Assembly: GCF_003711515.1 (NCBI RefSeq)
Contig: NW_021167097.1
Coordinates: forward strand, 1-64,000
Direction: 5' to 3'
Origin: Sodiomyces alkalinus F11
Lineage: Eukaryota > Ascomycota > Sordariomycetes > Glomerellales > Plectosphaerellaceae
DNA length: 64,000 bases
The translations under genes and the position numbers were made by a program. The notes below the pieces were generated by a model, which worked only from the letters and a program-made list of their open reading frames with translations, had not been told where the DNA came from and searched no databases. Positions 10,446 through 23,000 of the stretch are shown here, piece by piece. Position 1 is the first letter of the stretch; each line of letters opens with the position of its first letter.

Positions 10446-13400
10446 ATTAAGAGTCTTACTTACTAAGTGAAGATATACCTATTTTATCTACTATTTTACT
10501 ACTACTACCGATTTAAGAAGCTATCTAGCTACGCCGATATAGCGTATTAATCTATAAATAACTATTAAGATATCGTATCTTAGCTCTGTTACGTATAAAA
10601 CCTATAAGGATTAGGAGCTCTGGCGATGCCTATACGAATCGGTTACTACCTATAATAATGTGTGGAGGTTTCTCCGCCTAGTTAATCTGACTTAGTCCCC
10701 CGAGGAGCCTATAATACCGGATTACGGCTCTTTCCCCTCTATAACACCTAGGTATACGCCTACGTAATATCTCGACCTTATAGACGCCGGCCAGAAAGTA
10801 TACGACGTCGAAATCGCGCGCTAGAAGATTCTATAAACGCAATACGATAGCTGCCTAAAGGGGATCAACGCTATACTGACCTAGCAGGTTAATACTATCG
10901 ACTAAAGCCGTAGATAACTACTACGAGGAGGCACGCCTCGCGAGGTGTACGAAGCCGTTAAACGCGATACGGATTAGTACCTGGCTACCCGCTAAACCGA
11001 TACCCACGAAGAGTATATCGAGCACGCACGGTACCCTACGAATAGCCTTAAGAAGCTCGGGGAGTGGTTAGATAAGTGGTAGCTGCTACTATAAAGTTGT
11101 GAAGATGCCGGTTCGAAGCCCGCCACGTATATATAGGTTATAGACTTCTTTAGAGGTATACGCCCCTATACCGGCCGCGATTAGACTAAGGCCGAGGGAC
11201 GCTTTATAGATAACTAAGTAGTTATACCCGAAGACCTTTACACCCTCGGCTAGAAGTATATTAATACTAGACTTAAAGACTAAGGAAAACGCGGTAGCCA
11301 CCGCGCTATAGTATTCCCTGCATTATACACCGGAAGCGAAAAGGGTAAAGATACCTTAAAGGCCACGGCTAAGCCCCGTAAGAAGGGCGGCTATAGGAAG
11401 AATAAAGCTAAGAATCCTACTACCGCGGTATCTATAGCCACACATTTAGCTGCTTTAGCTAACCATTCCTTTTTTAAACGCCGCTAATCTGCTCTATAAA
11501 GAGGTTAGATCTACCGCGTGTACGCTATGCCTAGCCACGATATTAACGCCTACTTCTATTTATTCCCGGATACGGTATATAACGATTAGACACACTTCGA
11601 GAGCACTAAAATAACCGTCTAACGGATCCTTAAATACGACCCCTCGGTACGCGCGGAAGTGGAAGAACTACGCGCCGTAAAGAAGGTGAAGAAGGATATA
11701 AGCCGGGACTCTATATTGCTTAAAGAGGCGTGACTTAACTATGGTAGCGTCCGTAGCGGCGTCTCCTACGCCGCCACCTTTACGGCTGGCACTACTGCTA
11801 GTTACCCTCTTCGAACCTCTGCTATCCTTAATTCCGGTGCCACTATTTATATATTCAACGATTTTTCCCGTTTTTCTGATTTTATACCCGCTACGCCGGG
11901 AGACTATGTAGTCGCAGGCAGTTCGTCCCTGCCTATTAAAGGTTACGGTAACGTGACCGTAAGATTAAACGGACTAATAGAAGGCCTCGAATTTAGGCTA
12001 TTAAACGTCGTATACTATAAGGATTTTGCCTGTAATTTAATCTCTAACTAACGCCTACGTCTTCGAGGATACTAGTAGGGTTAGAAGCCACTAAATAACT
12101 GTATTCGGCGTTCCGATAGATCTATACTATACTAGCTAAGTCACCGCTTCGATTAAACCGTTATTAAATACGTGGCCTCTAACCGATCTACGGCTGCTTT
12201 TCTAGGCTCTTCTTCTTCTTCTGCTACCCGAAAAGGCGTCCATAAATCGACGATACAGTATCCAAGCACTACGGAGGGCATCTTATAGTATCTACGCCTA
12301 GGGCACGCAGGCTCTAAACGACTTCGGCACCTAGAAGAGCAGACGAAGGGAGTTGAAATCAAGGGACTAATAACTATCGACTATAAGACCTACGAGCTTA
12401 TAAAGATAAAACGGTATATTAGCAGGCGCCCTCGCACTACACCTACCTACGCAGGGGAGCGATAGGTGATTAATTTCACGGATTTTAAATAAACGTCTAA
12501 CGGGGACTGGAGGTTTATATTTTTCACCGACCGTTATAGTGGTTTTACGGCCACCTACGTTATAAAGAGCAAGCTAGTAGTAGATATCCTTATAATAATT
12601 AAGGAATTCCTCGCCTAGGTAGACCGCTAATTAGGCTATAAGGTACGCGTTTTCGAATCTAATAACGAGCTAACTTAATCCCACGATATCACCTAATTCC
12701 TATATAATAAGGACATTATTTTAGAGGTATCTACTACCGACACTTAAGTATAGAATAGGGGTGCCGAACGCGCTACTGCCGAGGTTATTTCGAAGGGTTA
12801 TACGATAAATATCTATACTAAACTGCCGCCATTTATATAGCCTAAGACTATTCCGACGGCCGTATACGTCTATAACCGGACGCTACGAAGGCAGTAAAAG
12901 GATTAGAAAACGCCCTATAAGGTCCTCTTTAAAAGGAAGCCGATTTTATTATACCTTTAAGCTTACGGCTATAAGGCGTACGCGATAATAAAGGATGCCT
13001 AAAAGGCTACTAATAAGCTATTAAATCGTATCGCTCCTCGCGCCTATATCGGCTACCTTATCGGCTACGATTCCACTAATATTTTCCGTATCTAGGTGCC
13101 TAGCCTACGCCGCTATAACCGCGTTATTCGAACGCGCGATATAGATTTTAATAAACACGCCTTCTTTAACGGCGATATCGCTACCTTTAAGGATAACCTC
13201 CGTTAATTAACCGAGGAGTAATTAGAAGACCTAATTAATTAGATTAAGCAGGAGAGGGCTAGAGATTCACGGCCGTTTACGGACGTATAAGCTAAGGACC
13301 CCCCCCCCCCTCTTTATATAACTGCTTATTTTGAATTATTAGATCCGGGGATAAAGGCCCCCTGATCCCCTTCCTCGACGGCTTTACCGTTAAGGTTATA

Positions 13401-15472
13401 GTCCGTAATACCCGGCCGTAAGGGGGTGGAGGAGGCTATCTCGAGTTAATTAGGATAAGATATAGGTCACGAATAGTATGATTTAGCCGGTATAACGCCT
13501 AATCACCGTCTATATCCGCCCGATCCATTACTTCCTACTCCACTAATAACCCCGCCGTCGGTTATAGCGCTAATAGCAGCCGTTATATTAGGAAACCGTG
13601 ATACGCCTATAGCCGTAGGGTTCTAGGATAACAGAACACGGTGCTACGATACTCCTATAGCTACGGCTATAGGGCTCTTATTAAATAAAGGAGCGTAACT
13701 AATTTGGTAAGGAGATAGCTTGAAAAGAGACTATTAGGTTATTACGTTTAACGCTAGCCGCTACGCCCCTAATATATATATATTAAATAGGAATCCGCTA
13801 ATTAAATTATAGTTAAAAAGGTCTACGCCTATAGCGTTATAGCGACGCTTAATAATACCCTATAAATCTATCGCCCCGGTGGTAGCTACCGGAAGTATAT
13901 CCCGGGAGGCTATCTCGGGAAATATAACCCCGGTGGTTACTTCGGCGGGTACTTTAGCGGTTACCCCGGCGGCCGTAAAGATTCACCGTAAAGACCTCCC
14001 TCCTCCTCCAAAGAACCCTCGCGATATACCCTCGTACCCTTACGGCCACTTATTCTAATAGGTATAAGAAGACTACCTATAGAGCCACGAGGAGATAGGG
14101 TTATAGATACGGGTGCCGGCGTCTATAGTAGATAGATATTAGGTTCTTAATTCGATATAGGTAATAATATATAAGTTCGATAAGTATAGATTTCTATATA
14201 AATATAAGGTAAGGCTTATAGTATAAGGAGATTAGTAGTATTAATCCTCGCTTAAGGAGACGTACGTAGTAATACTAGCCGGATAGTTATTCCGCGCGTT
14301 AATAGCTATCGCCGCCCGATTTAACCTTATACTATTATAATTTAATATTATAAACGTGTTTCTACACGCGCCCCTCCCCCACGATAGCTTTATATACCCG
14401 CCGCTAGGCTTTCTAGCCCCTAGGAGTCGTTTATACCTGAAAAAGGCGTTCTATAGACTTAAGGAGTCTCTACTGCTTTAGTAAAAGCACTTTTCGGCTA
14501 TCCTTTTAGCGGACGGCTTTTAGATAGTGCCGTAAGAACCGTGTTATTTTCTACGCCGCGGTTTAATCCTATTCTTCTACGTTAATAATATCGTTATTAC
14601 TTATAAGGAATAATATAAGGCGTAGATAAAGCAGGCCGTTAATAACCTATAATACCACTAAAACCTATAAGGTAGCGATCCTCTATAGTAGTTCCTTAGT
14701 ATTAAGGTTATTCGCGACCGCGCTGCCCCTAAAATCTAGCTATTATAACGCGATTATATTACTAAATTAGAACGCCTTTTAAAGCTAAATAGTAAGTATA
14801 GCAGTAATTATCGCCTAATACACCTAATTAAGATCGCAGAACTACTACCCTATTCAGGGACGTCGACGGATATTAAAAGCTATTAACGGAAGATAGGATC
14901 TATACTATACGTAGTAGTAATATCGCGCCCTGATATCGCGTTTATACTATCCAGGGTATACCGGTTTAATGTTAATCTAGGGCCTATTTACTATATGGCC
15001 GCCGATTATCTAATCCTTTATCTAATTAGTAGCTAATCGTTTACGTTAGAATTAGGGGGTAGCGATACTATCGAAATCTACACTAACGCCTTATTTGCCG
15101 ATAATACCCTTAATCGAAAGAGTGGTTAAGCGTATATAATACGCTTATTTAGCGGTATAATAGCGTGGTGCGCCAATAAGCAGGATACGGTTATAACGTC
15201 TATAACGGAAGCAGAGCTATTAGTGTTCGTATAAGGTGTAAAAGAGGGTATCTTTATATAACGCCCATTACTTAGTATAGGAGTAGAGTTTAACGATCCA
15301 GAATTAAGGATCTTATACGATAATAACTAAACGGTTCGATTAGTTAATTAAGAGATTAGTACATTAATAATACGCCTCCGCTATATCGATATCCACGGCC
15401 ACTAATTACGTTAAGTAAAGGAATAAGGGTAAATACTCGTAACCTACGTTACGAGCGCGGAAATAGTAGTAG
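10446..15472 (+). pseudogene. Copia gag-pol, RIP-inactivated
   Basis: Readable landmarks are protease NSGATIYIFND (about 11830-11875, canonical D changed to N), the gag-pre-integrase LRLGHAGSKRL (about 12292-12330), integrase FTDRYSGF (about 12518-12545), the RT box YVNNI in place of YVDDI (about 14565-14590), and RNase H FADN...RKSG and TEAELL (about 15095-15220). Dozens of TAG/TAA replace Gln or Trp codons. The frame is cut at 15472 by the giant Gypsy element and resumes at 45194 with DGLTKAL. Confidence 0.9.
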
Positions 15473-15828
15473 TGTAACTGGATGAAGACGTAGTGGCACC
15501 AGATCGTCAAGGTAAAGATCAGATAAAAGGTTAGTCCAGTAAAACCACGATGCATAACTAAAATATAACTAATACCACTATATCCTTTAGTAAAGAAGTA
15601 GATCGGTAGTCACTATTCTGATTAGGGTAACGTAAGTTAAACTGGAAAAATACCTTAAATGTAGAATAAGTAATTATAAAAGAGGATGATGATTATGTGT
15701 AGTCCCTTAATAGGGATATCCTGTGCCTGTCCTTATTATATATATAGGGGGCAGGCCCCGTAACCTCGAAAAGGTAGTTATATGACCGGCTGACACCGCC
15801 ACATTAAAACCGTATCTGCGCGGTTATA
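15473..15828 (-). repeat. Large Gypsy LTR, left copy (3' LTR)
   Basis: 356 bp, about 85-90% similar by eye to 44833-45189, with differences mostly transitions. It begins TGTAAC and ends GTTATA (GTTACA in the other copy). Confidence 0.92.
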
Positions 15829-16031
15829 ATACGGCCCTAGTTATCTCGTTTACGCCCTCGTAGTGTAGATAACTCCTAAAAATAAGTAGATATAAGTAAA
15901 TAAACGAAGTAAAGAGCTATCGTATACCCTTATTCCTCTGATTACCCCGTCCTCTACGTATACCTAATTAGGGATCCTCTTACTTTTAGTTCCTCCGCTT
16001 ATACCGTCCCTTTACTATCCTTATCGGCTAT
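15829..16031 (-). mobile_element. 3' tail of the large Gypsy element next to its LTR
   Basis: About 200 bp of the large Gypsy element left of the chromovirus A insertion. It ends in GCTAT (16027-16031), the partner of GTTAT at 31324-31328. Confidence 0.8.
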
Positions 16032-16511
16032 TATTACGACGGCTTCCGGTCCTCTATAGTATCGCGGACGATAGGGGACTAGCGTCGAGGTTTTAGTTTA
16101 AAATAAGAAGAGGATGTTAACTAAAGAGCAGTAACTATCGTTCGTAGTAGTCTAGTCGTAGTTGCGTCGTAAAGACTAGGCGTCTTCTTCATAAGGTAGG
16201 TTTAAGCGTAGAATAGTAGTCCAGGTAAAGACTTAGATTAATCGATATCTTATTCTCTAGTAAAAGCAAGATCTAGAATACTCTGGTATATATAGTAATA
16301 CTATCTATGACTTCCTCTAGCTATATATTCTTAGATCGTTAGGAGCGTTGGAGAGTTATAGTTCTAGACGCTCCCTTATTCCTAGAACACGGGAGCGTTC
16401 CGAGTCCTACGCTCTGTTATTCCACCCTAGTCTTTTAGTCACGTGAGCCCCCACGTGATTTCTAGTGTTTCTATCGGGGTTTCCTGCATATTAGGCTTAT
16501 TAGCCGTAACA
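16032..16511 (-). repeat. Chromovirus A LTR, left copy (3' LTR)
   Basis: 480 bp starting TATTACGACGG and ending CCGTAACA. More RIP-mutated than the right copy. The sense-strand PPT lies directly to its right (16512-16530, AGAAGAGGGAGG on the minus strand). Confidence 0.93.
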
Positions 16512-16859
16512 TTACCTCCCCTCTTCTAAGCGCTATCCTAGCGGTCGTATATGTAGGTCGTCGTCCTGGGTCCGTGCCTCTCTAGGCCTCTTTCCTCCTT
16601 CCTTATAGCTAACCATTATATCGGATCGCGTATAGAAACGCAGCGTCCGAAAGAAATCTAAAAAAGCCGCCCTTCCCGTATACATCGATCTCCGTGGTAT
16701 TAACGCAGACATACCTTACACTTTTTATTTTCGAAATAATAAGGCTTATTATATAGTTAAGGAAGATTCCTCTTATTATAGAGAATACGTTCGTCGTGGT
16801 CGGACGTATAACGGGGTCCTGGTAGCTTTTTCCTGTGAGTTTCCTTCTTGTTCCTAGCC

Positions 16860-17250
16860 CTTTCGCCACCCCTCGCTAAACCTCCGTCCTTTCTTAGTCA
16901 CCCGTCTCCTATCTTCCAAAAAACGCCTTAAGTCGGAGAAGGCTAAGGCCGAAGAAGAGCTATTCGTGCTCTAGTAGTAGCTCGCGATAGCGGTAAACCG
17001 CTTTACTCGTATTCGGAAGCTTCGTTAAAGGGTAGAGGAGAAGAGTACTAAGACGTTCTAGCGGGGTATAAAGGGTTTAGACGAAGACGATCGCTTATCG
17101 CCTCGCCTAGCCGAGTTATCTCGCGAGGAGGGCTTTATCGTAGGGGATCTTTAGTCGATAGGTGTTTCGGGGGATATTAATTAGTTAGCTCTTAGCCTAG
17201 GGAACTTTCGTGATACCGGTCCTATTACCGTTACCGAAACGGGGTTATAA
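16860..17250 (+). pseudogene. Antisense third ORF in chromovirus A
   Basis: A plus-strand frame opposite to pol, lying between pol and the PPT. It reads KSEKAKAEEELF...NRFTRIRKLR...FxRGIKGLDEDDR...REEGF...IGVSGDIN-LALSLGNF and ends at TAA near 17248-17250. All interior stops are RIP-type TAG/TAA. The pattern (basic coiled segment, RG-x-x-x-LDE-D, terminal G-D-I-N-W) is the same as in the antisense ORF of chromovirus B and resembles a fungal transposon-associated hypothetical protein I recall. Function unknown. Confidence 0.6.
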
Positions 17251-18003
17251 TTATATACGTAGGGATACACTTATACTATTAGTAACCCGTTATTTAAGGT
17301 ATTCCTTTCGGTATTCTTATAGGATCCTTCTATAGTTAACTAGGTAGTCTTAGGGTTCCTATATATTATCTTCGTGTCCGTAGTTTTTCCACTTTATAAG
17401 ATATTCGGTGCCGTCTAGCGTCTCTTAATAGTTAAGGATTCGTTCTGCTTTATATACGTCGCTAGTATCGACTATACTTATGTCTTATATTATTTTTATA
17501 TTCTTTAGTACTGGTTTGAGTAATAAGATATAGAAATTATTATACATCCTTATTATCGGAGGTAGTGATAGGATATAGTTCGTATCTGATTTTTTCTCTA
17601 GGATTTCGAATAGTCCTAGTTTTTTAAAATCCAATTTATCGCTTAGTCGTTATGTTTTTATGTTTTTGCGAATAAGGTAGACGCGGTCCCCCCTTGAAAG
17701 GGTTAGTCCCTTAATTCTTAATTGATTCGCGTACTTACTTATTCGTGTTCTAACTATCTCTAGGTCGGTTCGTAGTTCTTCGTATAGTTTTTTTATGCTT
17801 TTAACTGTTTTTATTGCTTTTAGCGTATCTAGTCCTTCTAAAGGTTTCCTAAATACTATCGGATTATATCCGTAGTTTACTTCGAACGGTGTTTTCTTTA
17901 TTAACTTATTTAACGAGCTATTATATACGAATTATATAAGCGGTAGGTACTATACCTAATTATCTTACTCGTATCCTATATAGTATTATAGGTATTATTC
18001 TAG

Positions 18004-18913
18004 NNNNNNNNNNNNNNNNNNNNNNNNNNNNNNNNNNNNNNNNNNNNNNNNNNNNNNNNNNNNNNNNNNNNNNNNNNNNNNNNNNNNNNNNNNNNNNNNN
18101 NNNNNNNNNNNNNNNNNNNNNNNNNNNNNNNNNNNNNNNNNNNNNNNNNNNNNNNNNNNNNNNNNNNNNNNNNNNNNNNNNNNNNNNNNNNNNNNNNNNN
18201 NNNNNNNNNNNNNNNNNNNNNNNNNNNNNNNNNNNNNNNNNNNNNNNNNNNNNNNNNNNNNNNNNNNNNNNNNNNNNNNNNNNNNNNNNNNNNNNNNNNN
18301 NNNNNNNNNNNNNNNNNNNNNNNNNNNNNNNNNNNNNNNNNNNNNNNNNNNNNNNNNNNNNNNNNNNNNNNNNNNNNNNNNNNNNNNNNNNNNNNNNNNN
18401 NNNNNNNNNNNNNNNNNNNNNNNNNNNNNNNNNNNNNNNNNNNNNNNNNNNNNNNNNNNNNNNNNNNNNNNNNNNNNNNNNNNNNNNNNNNNNNNNNNNN
18501 NNNNNNNNNNNNNNNNNNNNNNNNNNNNNNNNNNNNNNNNNNNNNNNNNNNNNNNNNNNNNNNNNNNNNNNNNNNNNNNNNNNNNNNNNNNNNNNNNNNN
18601 NNNNNNNNNNNNNNNNNNNNNNNNNNNNNNNNNNNNNNNNNNNNNNNNNNNNNNNNNNNNNNNNNNNNNNNNNNNNNNNNNNNNNNNNNNNNNNNNNNNN
18701 NNNNNNNNNNNNNNNNNNNNNNNNNNNNNNNNNNNNNNNNNNNNNNNNNNNNNNNNNNNNNNNNNNNNNNNNNNNNNNNNNNNNNNNNNNNNNNNNNNNN
18801 NNNNNNNNNNNNNNNNNNNNNNNNNNNNNNNNNNNNNNNNNNNNNNNNNNNNNNNNNNNNNNNNNNNNNNNNNNNNNNNNNNNNNNNNNNNNNNNNNNNN
18901 NNNNNNNNNNNNN
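18004..18913. other. Assembly gap (910 N)
   Basis: Unsequenced bases inside the integrase/RT end of chromovirus A. Confidence 1.
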
Positions 18914-19479
18914 GAGCCTAGTCGGATACGTTTATTTTAAGTTCGTATTCTTTATCGGGGTCTAGTATTACTAAGATAGGTTCGCTAATAACCCTTCCTT
19001 TTAGGGCTTAGAATACTTCTTCTATTCTTTCGTTCTATTCGAAGTTAAGCCCTTTTTTAGTTACTTTAGTTAAGGGGATCGTAATCTTACTATAGTCCTT
19101 AATAAACCGTTAATAGTAGTTAACGAGTCCGAGGAAAGACTAAATATCGCGAATATTCTATGGCTATAGCCACTTAGAGACGTATTAGATTTTCGCCTTA
19201 TCTATATAGATTTCGTTAGGTCGTATCGTATACCCTAAAAAGTTAACTTCTTATATATAGAATTACACTTTTTCTGGTTCGACTAGTAGGTTAGCGTTTT
19301 ATAGGAGTTATAGGATTATATAAATATCTTATCGGTATTCTTCGAGTATTTTAGAGAAAATAAGGATATTATCTAGGTATACTATAACGAAGTAGTCTAG
19401 ATACTTCCTTAGGATATCGTTAATAAGCGTTTAGAACGATACCGGCGTATTTATTAATCTAAAGGGTATAATAAGGTAC

Positions 19480-20015
19480 TATTACGGCCGGCCGCCTAAC
19501 ATAGACTAACCCTATAGGTATACTGGTGTATATCCCACGGGACGGCCCTGGACGGGGGATAGCATAGGGTGACTCGGGGAGTTATATGCCGAGTCACGTG
19601 TTACCAGGTACGAAGGTACTTAGTGTACCGTCCGGGACGGACCGGGGTCGATCACTCCGACGAAGTGACTAATAAGTAATCGGTTATAACAGAATTACCT
19701 AGGTATAGCGACCACGTAAGGAATAGTCACTACGGGTAAGGAAGTACTACTAGTATATAAACTAGCGTATCCTAGGTCTTACTTCTATTAGAGAATAAGA
19801 TATCGATTAATCTAAGTCTTTACCTAGACTATTAGTCTACGCCTAACTCTACCTTATAAAGAAGACGCCTAGTCTTTACGACGTAACTACGACTAAACAC
19901 TACGAACGATAATTACTGCTCTTTAGTTAATATCCTCTTCTTATTTTAAACTAAAACCTCGATACTAGTCCCGTATCGTCCGCTATACTATAGAGGACCG
20001 GAAGCCGTCGTAATA
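19480..20015 (+). repeat. Chromovirus B 5' LTR
   Basis: 536 bp starting TATTACGGCCGGCC and ending GTCGTAATA. The last ~263 bp match the R-U5 part of chromovirus A; the first ~273 bp do not. Confidence 0.93.
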
Positions 20016-20017
20016 TT

Positions 20018-20026
20018 TTAATCGAT
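20018..20026 (+). promoter_or_regulatory. Putative self-priming primer-binding site
   Basis: TTAATCGAT two bases after the 5' LTR is the exact reverse complement of ATCGATTAA at 19802-19810 in the LTR, about 48 bp after a TATA-like box. This is the arrangement known for self-primed Tf1/sushi-type elements. Inference only. Confidence 0.45.
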
Positions 20027-20040
20027 CCTGTTCGGTAAGC

Positions 20041-23000
20041 TGACCTTGATAGCTAATAAGCAGTACGCCCGAAGCAGAAGCTACTTCGCCTAAGGAAGAA
20101 GAAGTCACTTTATCTGAAGAAGAATCATCGTCTGAAGAATCTAGCTCCTCCGACGAAGAGGAAGGACTAGAATAAACTTAATAAGACGACGAAGTAGCTA
20201 GCAATCACTCTTCCAATATATCGAATAATAATAACCGTACCACGAACGCTATAAGCACCGCGACGCCTACCACTGCCACTAAAGGAAGTAACGACCTTTA
20301 GTAGATTCGCGATATAATCACTTAGCTTTAGAGGGAGAATACGACCCTAAGAGCTTAGCTAGACTATCCTGGAATCGGGGCTAAATATAGATACCCTATA
20401 CCCCCTAGGTATAACAGGACTTAAGAATAGCTTTAGAGCTTTATTACTTAGCTTAGAGGCTATCTCCTATTCTACTAGGATAGTATCTGTACGGAAGAAA
20501 CTAAGGTACTCTATACCGCGGCACTCCTTACGGGAGATACGTATAAATAGTTCGAGTCTATCTATAAAGACTACCTAGAGAATATAGGAATAGAGATCCT
20601 AAGGAAGCCCAGGACTACGGTAATCTTTAAGAACTTCGACATATTCGTCGAGAGACTTAACGCTATCTTCGGCTAGCCCGACAAGGAAAGAGTCGCGGCT
20701 GAACGACTAAGCTAGCTATATTAGACTAAGTTAGCTACGGACTATACTACGAGATTCCAGTAAATCTCGTTAAAGCTTAGCTACCCGGATAAGCCCCTTA
20801 TAGATCGGTACTACTAAGGACTTAAGGAAGAAGTAAAGGACGAACTATATTAATTAGACCGACCTAAGACGTTTAGCGAATACACCGCGATAATAATTCG
20901 TATCGATAACCGGAACTATAAATAACGCCGTTAGAAAAAGTATTAAACGAGCGTTCTATTCTACACGGCTAATTTAAAAAAAAAAAATTTATACCTACGC
21001 TAGTTCGGAAACACCTTATATAGATACTGTAGTGGACCTATAGAGCTCGATAATATTAACCGATAAAGCGATAAGCAGGGTAAAAAGGATATAACTAAAG
21101 TTAAGTATTATAACTATAATAGGCTAGGTTATTACGCACGCGACTATTATAAGCCTAAGAAAGAACGACCGTAACGATAAGTAAACGCGATCGAGAAAGG
21201 AAGACCCTAGAAGGAAATTAACGCTATTAAATACCTGGAAATTTATAGGGACGAAATACTACACGTTAACCTCTATTAAGTAACCTACTACGATAACTAT
21301 TATCTAGTATACTAATTAGGGAAAGACGGAGCTAGGTACTACCCTAAAAGACCCTAAGAGATACTCGCTATAGTATCTAGTAACGAGTACGATAACGACT
21401 ATGGCCTTAAGATCCCTGACTGGGATAGGGATAAACTAGCTTTATAAACTATCGCAGAAATGCTTTAAAAATACGGATAGATAAAAGGAGAAGCTAAGAG
21501 ATAGAAGCAGATCTTAGAAATCTAGGAGGGAGAAGATCATACCCGAAAAAGAATCGCTAAGCTCGAAGAGTAAGATTAGGAAACAGAGTCCGACGGAATC
21601 CAGGATAATAACACGAACTTCCAGTATTAACCTATAGAAGTAGCCGACTTAATTAAAGAGGAAACTATCTAGCTACGGATACTCGACTAGCTTACGGAAG
21701 AACCCCTTAGATAGACCCACTAAGTTCGTTTTACTAAACCTAACCTTAGTAAAGCCTACTATGTAGTACCGATAAATACTAGCGAGGGATAGTAACGAGC
21801 TATATATTAGCGACCTTACTATGCTTAGGAGGACCGAGATACTCTTATTAACCGGGTAGCGAACCTACGAGGATCGGACGATTAACTACCTAGGTATTAT
21901 TACTATTAATACCGGTTAGACGAATATAACACTACTAGCTGCATAACACACGCTTTTAAGAAAATCCGATAACTAGGATAAGACTAAGAAGCTTTAGAAT
22001 CACGCTTCTAGGCCCTCGACGAACGCCTATAACAGATAGAATAACTTTTAATCTAGTACGGGTTCTTAGATAAGGAAATATCCCTCGAATACCGAGCTAA
22101 ACGGGCAAAAAACTAGGAGTATACTATCGCTAGGAGTATATAAGAGGCACTCGATAGATATACTCTATAATACGTAGTAGTATAAGGCACTATTACGTTA
22201 TAATACGACTTAACGAATATAAGGTAAACGTATTATTAGATATAGGCGTAGTAGGAAACTTTATCTTACTAGTAGCCGTGAGAAAGTTCTTTATTCCCTG
22301 GGTTAGAAAACACCTAGAAGAGGAGTATAAGATTACTCCGTATACGGGAAAGAACTAGTCCCACGAAGAAGTTATTATTAACTAGGAGACTATATACCTT
22401 TAGGTTAAAATCTAGAATAAGACTAGAATAATAAAGTTTGATGTATACGATATAGGTTATAAGGACGTTATCCTTAGTAAACTATAGTTTAACGAATAGA
22501 ATCCCGATATAGATTAGAAGGTTAGCTAGCTCCGGTGGAGATTAGAGAGTAAGTAGGAGACTACGAAGGAAACCTTACCCGATCCCGATATCCGTCGAAA
22601 ATAGCAGAAAGACTTACCGACGAAGGAGCCTTAGGGAGACTTAGATAGCCGCTAGGAGTTAGGGACTAAGGCGAGGGAAGTACGAAAGACTTTAAGATAG
22701 TAGCGACGGTATAACCACTAACACGTAACTAATATTATTAAAGGAATCTACTAGATCGTCTAAGCAGAAAAAGGACTAGTAATAAGCGATCACGATAGAC
22801 TCGCTAAGGTATTGCCAGAATACCGTAAATACAGAAAGCTATTTACCGAAAATCTAGAGACCGGATTACCGAAACACCGATACTATGATTACGAGATACC
22901 CCTTAAAGAAGGGATATACCTAAAATTCTTTCTAATTTATAGGCTGAACTAGAAGGAATCAGATGCCTTAGAAGAATATCTCGAAGAAATACTAGTAAAA

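Noticed and set aside
16609..16869. Minus-strand 86-codon open frame
   Set aside because: In the 3' tail of chromovirus A next to the PPT, opposite the antisense ORF; no protein-like content recognised.
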